Source: Clostridiales bacterium NK3B98
GTDB lineage: Bacteria > Bacillota > Clostridia > Oscillospirales > Oscillospiraceae
Reading direction: 5' to 3'
DNA length: 64,000 bases
NCBI GenBank assembly: GCA_000421005.1
Contig: ATWA01000008.1
Coordinates: 1 to 64,000 of the forward strand
Position 1 is the first letter of the stretch. Each line of letters starts with the position of its first letter. The translations under genes were made by a program, and so were the position numbers. Positions 44,118-53,100 of this stretch are shown here, piece after piece. Under the pieces are notes generated by a model, which was not told where the DNA came from, ran no database searches, and saw only the letters and a list, made by a program, of their open reading frames with translations.

Positions 44118-47100
44118 TTATGGGGTTGGGTCATTCCATTCATTGTAGCCTTGCTTGGCATCATCACGGCTTGGATAGCCTCCGGACATATACACGCCGT
44201 TCCTGCTTTCGGGTACGGTGTCGTCGCCGACTACCATGAAGAACCACTTGGCTGTGTAACTGCGCGTCTCTGTTGTACCGTCAGATTTCATTATGGTAAT
44301 GCTGTCCGGTGCCTTGGTTTCTTCCAGATAGTACACACCGTATGGCAACGTACCGACCCAGAAGACGCCGCTGGCAAGAGACTCTTTGTCCTTCAGCTCA
44401 TCTGTATTAGTGGTATCGTTCCTGTCCTTCCAGATGTAAGGACTACTGCCAGAACCCTTATAGACATTGAATTTTGCGCCTTTCAGTGATGTGTAATCAC
44501 TGCCGTCCACCTTCCTCAGAATCACCTTCCGGTAGCCGGCGTTGCCCGTCCAGTAGATGATATTCCCCTTCTCCACTTCGCCCTCAATGGTGCCGAACAG
44601 GTAGGTGTCTGTACCGTTTTCGGTGGTTTCATCATCCTGTGCGTTGCGGAATGCCTTCAGGTGCGCTGCGTCAAACGTTCCGGCCTCGAGGTTTCCAGTG
44701 GCTGGTTTTTCTGCAAACTTAACACCAGTATCCAGCTTCGCAAAAGGCATCAACTGCTTGTAGCGGTACTGATTTGCTGCCCAGACCCAGATGGTGCCGT
44801 CGCCGGAGGTGATATCGTCCGTGATGACCAGACTTGCGGGAGTGTACTTGGTGATATCTGCTGTGCTTTCTGTTCCCACTTCCGCAAGGTAGATGTCCTG
44901 ACGGGTCTTGGAGTAATTCTTGCCGCCGTTTTTCTTATTGGAGAGCGGTGTGGTCAGGAAGTTGCCCCTTGTACCTTGGATTTCATCCTTGTCGGTTCCG
45001 TTGCCGCCCTTGAGGTCGCTGCCGCCGAAGTTGGGGTTTCCGGAGAGCTTCAGAACGCCGCCCTGCTCCACATAGATACCCGCGCCTGCTTCCGTGGCAG
45101 TATTGCCGTTGATGGTTCCGGTGCTCATGGTCATGGTTGCGCCTTTGGTCACATACACAGCGCCGCCTTTGTCTGCTCTGCTGTTTTGCAGCACAGCATC
45201 CGTTTCCATGGACAGCGTTCCCTTTGCCACATTCACGATACCGCCGTTGCGAGTGCTTTCATCATCCGTTGCCACATTGCCGCCGTCCAGCACCAGGTTG
45301 GCGATGGTCAGGGTGTTGCCACTGTTACTGTTGTGGGTGAACATACTGTCGCCGGTGTAGCCCCGGGTGATGGTGGCTGTATCCTTATCCGTTGCGGAGC
45401 CGGGGTTGAAGATCAGCACATAAGGCTGACCGCCGACGGTTGCAGTGCTTGTGCTCGCCTCGGTTCCCGCCGTGGTGAAGGTCACGTCACGGGACGCAGT
45501 ATTGGCAACAGAGGTGTTGTCCGTGCTGCCGGTATCGGTGCCGGGCTGGGTGTAGTTCTTCAGCAGACAGACCTTTACAGGCTCCTCGACTTCCACATAT
45601 TTGACAGCTCCTGCGATGTACAGCGTTCCCGCCGCCGCCGCGAAGCCCTCCTTCAGTGTGTTGAAGATGGCGGGGTGATACTGGTCGCTGTCATCCTTGT
45701 AGAACAGCAGCTCGCCGGAATCGTCTGTCAGCTTCAGCAGGTAGCTCTGCCAGCGGATGCGATTGGTACCGCTGGCCTCACCGTACAGCCCGTTGCGGTC
45801 GTTGGTGAAGGCGTTGAAGTTGGCTGTGCTCGTGCCGTGAGTGCCGAAGTCCTGCTCGTACTGACCGTGGGTGGTATAGGGCGCAGCATTGTTGCCCGTC
45901 ACAAACACGCCGATGTGCGCATCCGCGCCGAGACCGATATCGGTGGTGTTGATCGTGGTATCGTTGTTCTGATCCAGCACCACGTTGGCCTGAACCTGCT
46001 GGTCGCTCTTGGTACTCAGGTTGTCATAGACCACCACATCGCCCTCGAAGGACACGCTTCCGGAGTTCACGTTGATTGCACCGCCGTTGGCATCGGAGGC
46101 GGAGCAGTTCTTGATCTCGCTCTTGCCGGTGCCAGTCTGCTTGATGGTGAGGTTGCCCTTGCTGTAGATTGCTCCGCCCAATTCAGCGTTTGCATCGGTT
46201 GTGGTACGGTCTTTCTTTCCATCGATGCTTACATTCGTCAGTGTCGCAGTAGTACCTGTTGAGTTGAACTGAATCGCACCGCCGTACTTCTTCACCGTGC
46301 AGTCGCTGAAGGTGGTGTCGGATATGGCTATTGTGCTTGCCACTGTAGCATTATCCGCATTGGTGTAAACCGCGCCGCCGCCCCCGTAAGTAGCGTCAGT
46401 CGAATCCGAATAGCAGCCGCTGAAGCTGCAGTTGCTGATGGTCGTAGCCGTAGAATCGGCAAAAACCGCACCGCCGCCTTTGATCTTCGTGTGGCAGTTT
46501 GCAAAGTCGGCATTATTGATCTCGACGGTGCCGCCGTTTGTCTCCCAATGAACAGCGCCGCCGAACCGTCGCGCCGAGCAGTTGGTGAAGGACGATCTTC
46601 TGGTGCCGCTCTTGTCAATTGTCAGCTTAGTCGCTTTGTCTTGCACATACACAGCGCCGCCGTTGCCTTTTGCCACATAGTCCGCGGTTGATTCGTTTAC
46701 GCAATGGTCAAACACGCAGCCCAGGATTCTCAGCTCATTGCTGCCGTTGTAGGCCACGCCGCCTCCCCGGGTGTCCAGATTGTCTGCAGCACCAACCTTA
46801 CTGTAGTAGAAGTTGCATTCGGTAAGGGTTGCTGCTCCGCTGTCGATGAATATGCTTCCGCCTTTCAATTTCGCATAGCAGCCGGAATCAGCCGTATTGG
46901 CCTTGCCAAACGTCACTTTGGTCAACGTCGCTGCGCCGGCGGAATAGATGCCGCCGCCGTCGGTGCCTGCAGAGCAGCCGGTGAAGCTGCCGTTCGTTAC
47001 GGAAACGGTGCTTTTTCCGTAGATGCCGCCGCCGTTGGCACCAACGCAGTTGGTGAAGGATGACGCTCCGTCTCCGCTGATCGATACTGCACCATCTGCA

Positions 47101-50100
47101 TAGATTGCGCCGCCATTTGAAGAGGTTGAGCAATCCTTAAAGCTTATGCTGCCGGATGTATTCGTGATGGTGACGTTACTTGTGCTTTTGTATGCACCAA
47201 TAGCTCCGCCCACACCGGACGTCGCGTCGCAGTCGTCGAACAGCATTGTTCCTGTGTTTGTGATTGAAATATTGGCTCCGTTATATTCTGTGAACAAGGC
47301 GCCGCCGTATTTCGCTTTACAATTCACGAAATTCAGCGTTCCATTGTTTGTAACTGTGAGTGGTTTAAGATACGATTTAATAGCGCCGCCGTTGCCCGCA
47401 GTGCAATTGAGGAACTCGATCGTTTTTCCTGCGGCACTGTCGATCGTGATAGTAGCCCCGTCGGCAGCATTCGGAGAATAAGCAGCTCCTCCCCAATTAG
47501 ATCCTGTACCGACATTGGAATTGCGCATCGTGGTGCCGCCTTTGATCGTAACGGCGCCTTTCGTCCCGAGTACGATACCGCCGGGGGTGTTTGCGGTAAT
47601 TCCAGCAACGTTATAAGATCCATTCGCATTCTTTGTATATACGGCTCCGCCATCGAAAATGATGTCTTCCGTGGAAAGCGCCGCGCTTGCATGGCTGACC
47701 GTAAAGAGCGATGCGTTATTATCGCTGCTATCGCCCCGCTTCAGGATGGCACGGTTTCCATCATCGTCCAGCCTCCCCTGCTCCGCCGTAAACGTCGGGG
47801 TGAAGTTATACGTGCCTCCGGAGGTAGCTGCGGTAGTGATGATGATGTTGTCGCCTGACTGGTTCAGTTCCACCTTGTCATCAAACGGGATGGTGTAGTC
47901 CACCAGCATCTGGATCTTGACGGGGTTATTGGCATCCATGGTGACATTGTCAGGATTCCGTGCCCAAGCCACTGCCTTGTTGAGGGTGCGGAAGGGATGC
48001 TCAACCACGTCGTCGCTGTCCTCGAAGGTCTCCACGATTTTGCAGATATAGGGCTTTGTGGCGTTCTGAACCTCGATGAAGATGCCGCCGTCGTTGAGCT
48101 TGAAGCTGGCGTATTCCTCATCCGCCTTGGTGTTCTGCTCAAACTTGTTTTCCGTCGGTTTTGTCAGATCCACATAGGTGGTGTAGTATGTTTTGCCACT
48201 ATCGGATTCCGTCAGGACATACTTTGCCGTGGCATCCGCACCCGCACTGCGCAGGATGGGAATATCGTTAAAGATGGCCTCCCCCGCCGTCCACGCATTG
48301 GGCGCGCCTTTGTTGCTGACTATGACGGTCTTTACCCTGTCATTTGTGCCGTAAATCGGTTTGTCGTCGTCGCGCTTGAGGGTGAAGGTCAAGCTGGCGG
48401 GATAGCTAAAGCCGTCCTCGACTTCAATCCATGCCTTGCTGATACGAATATCGAAGCGGTGGATGGATGCGTTGATGGTGAACACGAGCTTGCCGTCCTG
48501 CTCCTGCGAAGTCACTTCAAGGGCGTACTCCGGCAGCGCTTCCTCCATGTTCTTGCGGTTCAGCGTGCAATCCGTCTTGCCCTCTCTGACGCTGTAGGTG
48601 GGAATATGTGCATTATGGTCATTGACCTGGCGGGCGTATTCCAGCTCAAAGGCTGCGTCTGTCTTTTCTTCCGTTGTACCGCCATTGACCGTTTTGCTGT
48701 AGTCTCCCTGATGGAACTCCGTCGGTTCGTCACTGTTTGCCGAGTTGTAGCTGATGCCGTAGCTCAGCGTCTTGCCGGACTCTTGCAGGGGGTCCTCGGT
48801 GCTCTCCAGCGCAGGGTCCCAGACCATCTGCACACGGATGGGCAGCTCCTTACGGTCGTTGACAAAATTGATTACCCGGTCGCTGTCGATTTTCAGATTA
48901 TACCGAATATCGCCGTTCTCGCCCTGATTTGTCTCACTCCATATGGTGGTATAGGCATCCTGCTCGCCGTCCAGCTCGTAGCCGCTGGTTTCGTCGTTCA
49001 GGTAGTAGCGCTGGGTGATGGAATACTCGCCCTCAGGCAGGTAGATGGTATGCACGCCGGTTGCGACTCCGCCCTCGCTGACATTCACTGCAACAGGGGT
49101 GGTCTCCCGCACGATGGTATCACCCTGGCGGATGATATAGCTCACCTTCTTGATGGCTTTCGTGCTTTCGATGTCTCTGGAGCGGTCAGAGAACACGGAG
49201 CGAAGCTGGACCTCCTTGTAGGGGGTGAAGGTGTTGGTGACGGTGAAGGTGGGGGTTTTAATGACTTCCGGCGGTGTCGTCGTCCCACCAGTTCCACTTC
49301 CTCCTTCATCCGGGAGGTCACCGTGCCAAGTGTACCTTCTGAGATTGATGCCCTGGTAACTAAAAAGCGCTTGCGGTGTACCAGTCATCAGATCAAACAC
49401 ACTGAACGTGTCCTTAAGCTGTTCTGTGTTATAAGTAACAGAATAAACAAAAGAAGGGAAATAATTCTTTACCTTTAGTGTAACCGAAATAAACTTATTC
49501 GTGTCGGTAGGCTCCAGCGTAATATTTTGGTACTTTCTATCCGGACCTATGGGTTGCGGGCCATTAAAACGCACAGCATTTACATTTAGGTTATTAAAGC
49601 CCATCCAAGTGTCAGTATTTCTTTCGAGGACTAACTTCTCCCGTACAATCTTTCCTTCTGGACCCAGATACTGGTACTCCAGCGTGATGTCCAACACGTC
49701 AAGATTTGTATCCAAGGTCTGCATTCTCAAAAACCTTGGCGACTTCCAGCCGCCCTCCGGTTCAGGATCAGGTTCGTCCCCATAGCCCGTCTCCGGTGTT
49801 TCCGTTTTCCACTCAAACTCAGTAGAATCCGAGGGGTCATTCCACTCGCCCCTTTTTTCCCCATCATCGTCCTTTTGAACCGCCAAAGTACCTTCCACGA
49901 AGCTGGCATTTTCATACTGATACGCCTGCACCGTTTCTTCCTCGGTGTAGTCCGGTTTCACAATACGGCTATAGGTGTTCAGTACATCGTATTTCGGCAC
50001 GTAGACAGTCCCTTCCCACCGGGTCTTGGTGCTGTCCGTCTCGGTCAGTGCGCCGGTTGTCTTTCCGGTACTCCATGCGGCGTTTTCGCTCTCGAAAATG

Positions 50101-53100
50101 GGCACAGTTTTGGTACCGCCCTTCTCCGTGGTTCCATTCAGGGAGAACTCCATGCGGTATTTCCCATAGTCCGGGTCTTTAGGATCGGTCACCTTCTGGG
50201 CTTCAATGGCCGCCTGCAGCTTTGCGGGGTCGGGGTCGGTGGATTCCCAGTTTTTGATAATCTTCACAGCCTCCAGCTTGTTCGGCTTCCATTCGTTGGA
50301 AATGCCCAGCACCGGCTGCTTGCCGATCTGGATGTTATTGTGGTTGAACGACGTGTCGGTCAGTGGCGCCGGGTTGGAGCCGGAAATCGTATACTCCTGC
50401 CGCACGAGGGACTGAGAGGTGTTGGAAGACGTGATTCTGTGCCAACGCTCTCCACTGACCATCACCTCTAATTCCGGGCGGTCGCCAAGTTGATCATATT
50501 TCGTCCAATTCCAATACAGTTTATTCTTCGTATCGCTGGGCTTATTGCTATAGACAATAATCTTCTTTGACGAGTCTACGTTTGAGGTCATCGTAATCTT
50601 ATTATACGTGATGCCATTCAGCGCCCTGAACCACGTTCTCGTATTGCTATCACGTCTCACCGACGTATAATTATCCGCCCAGTCGCTCGGCAAAGCAATC
50701 CCGCGGAATGTATAGGCGTCATGCGCAGCGGGGGCAGCTATATCATTATCCTCTATAAAATAGTGACCTACATCCGGCTTAAATTTCAGTGTATAATTCT
50801 TGGTAACGCCGCCGTCCACTTTTGAAAATTCAACCGTGACCTCGCCAATCTTGGTAAAGAAATTCCTAACTCTCGTTATGTCATCAAGTTTTTTGTGATT
50901 GTTGAATGCAAAATACGTATTCAAATCTGCTTGCGAAAGCTCGGTATCCTTGTACTCAAAATGACCCATCGCAATATGGAACTGGAAGTTTGCGGCCACG
51001 TTCACATTGTCAATGGTTCCGCTGCCGTTGGCCGCAGTCTGCGCAGTCACGGTTGTTTGGCCAGTACCGTTGTCGTAGGCAATCAGGCTGAACGGATCGA
51101 CTGCGTTATCCACGTGGTTATAGGTATTGCCGGGGTTGGCGTTGTTGGTGTAGGTGGGCGAATAGTAGCCGTCCTCATAGGCCATTTCGTGCTCGCGGAT
51201 GACATAGGAATATTGCTGGTTGTGGGTAATCACGCCATCCTTTGCGCCGTCCAACTCGTCATATTCTTCGAGTTTTTCCGTCGGTACCTTGTTCTCATCG
51301 GCATAGTGATAGTTGTAACCATTCAGACCGCTGATGACATCGTAATTGAAGTATTGATACTCGGTTCCGTTTTCGTCCTCTTTGTCGGGCACATAGACAG
51401 TCATGGTCCAGGTCAGCTCGCTCTGGTTGCCGGTGATATACTTCACCTGCTGGGAGCTGGTGTCCATCTGCTTATAGGCGGTCAGCGGGCGCTCCTCATA
51501 GGGCATGCCCTGGGGCACGCCGTAGATGGTAAAGGGCACGGGATAGTGGGTGCGTCCGTCGTCCTGCCACACCTTCTGCACCGTCACGGGAATGAGCGTG
51601 GCGGGCACGACAATCTGGTTCCACAGCACCACGCGGGGCGGGTTGGGGTTGACTGCGTCCGCAATGGTCGCCCGGGGGGTCTGGCTTGCGCCGCTCTGGG
51701 GGGCCACGGTGATGATGCCGGCATTCGACACGGTGATGATCCAGTCCTTGTCGGGGGCAACCAGCTTTTCGTCGTGGTCATCGCTGTCGTTGTATTCGGT
51801 AACGCTGTCGCCGACCTCATGGAGCACAAAGCTCTCGCGCAGGCCGAAAATCACCTTATCGCTTGCGTCCTTGTAGGGCACAACAAAGCTGCCGTTCCCG
51901 TCAGTGGTGAACAGGCCGTCCGGTGCTTGTGTTGTTTTGATGGTATCGTTTTCGCCTACACGGGTCAGGGTAAATTGCACGCCCTGGGTGAGTTTGCTGG
52001 GCACGCCTTCCGAGTTGGCGTCAATCTGCGCCTTTTTGTCCAATCTGCCCAGCAGGAAGGTGATGTCGCCGCCCTTGTGCAGATTGTCCGGGTCGTCCGC
52101 TTTGGGCGTGATAGAGTTGACTTCCTTGCCGTTCACAGTCACCTTTGCCTTGTCGTTGGTGGGCATGGCACCGGAATAGATGGTGTTCTTATCCAGCTGG
52201 GCGGTGAAGGTCTCGGTATGAACCGTTCCGCTGGGAAGCAGCGGGTTCTGGTTGCCCAGCTGCCAAGTCACCTTTCCGCTTTCCGGCGACACGGTTCCGG
52301 GGTTCTGCGCAGCTGCGCCGGTGGCGTCCGTCTGCGTAGCCGTGACATTCGAAATGGCATCGGGCATGGTGTCGGTGACGGCAATATTGCCCTTCATGTA
52401 GTAGCCGATGGCATCCAGCACGATGTTCTTAAAAATGCCCATAAACAGCGCCGGATCGTCCGCCTCGTATGCGCCGGAATTGGTCCAGCCCTTGGAGAAC
52501 TCCGTGTGACCGTTGTTGAACACCACGAAGGAATAGGTCTTGAAGGAGGCCAGACGCAGCCGGTTGCGCTGAGACTGGGTGGAGCCGGCATGGCTGACAA
52601 AGTCAGACATATAGATGACGATGGGGGTGCGGTGGTTGCGCATGGACAGGGCAGCCGCATCCGCCAGTGCGTCGCAGGCGTAGCCGTGGTTGGTACCCTC
52701 GGCCGCGTGGGCATAGACCGCAGGGCTTTGGAACCATGTGTCGATCTCCTCGGCGTTGGAGAGGAAGTCGGAATCCTTCACCGGGGTAATTTTGCTGCTG
52801 CCCCAGGGAACAAACGCTACCTTATTGTCATAGCCCTTGTGCTCTCCGTCGTCGGGGTTGTAGATATATTCGCCGTTTTGAGAAACCAGCTCATAGGCGG
52901 TGCGCTGGAGCATGGCCATCATCCAGATGACACGGGGCGCACGGATGTTGTACACCGTGGCATCGTGGGTACACATGGTGCCGGACTGGTCAATGCCGAA
53001 GATGAAGTCCAGCGGCTGGCTCTGCTTCATGGGCTGGAAGTATTTGATTTCATAGGTGATGGAGTTGGTCTCCGGGTGATAGACCGCCTTCTTCCATACC

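Noticed and set aside
45000-47800. Repeats that could suggest a CRISPR or satellite array
   Set aside because: The repetition is at protein level (GGAI/FTNC Pmp-like repeats) inside one open frame, without constant-length spacers.
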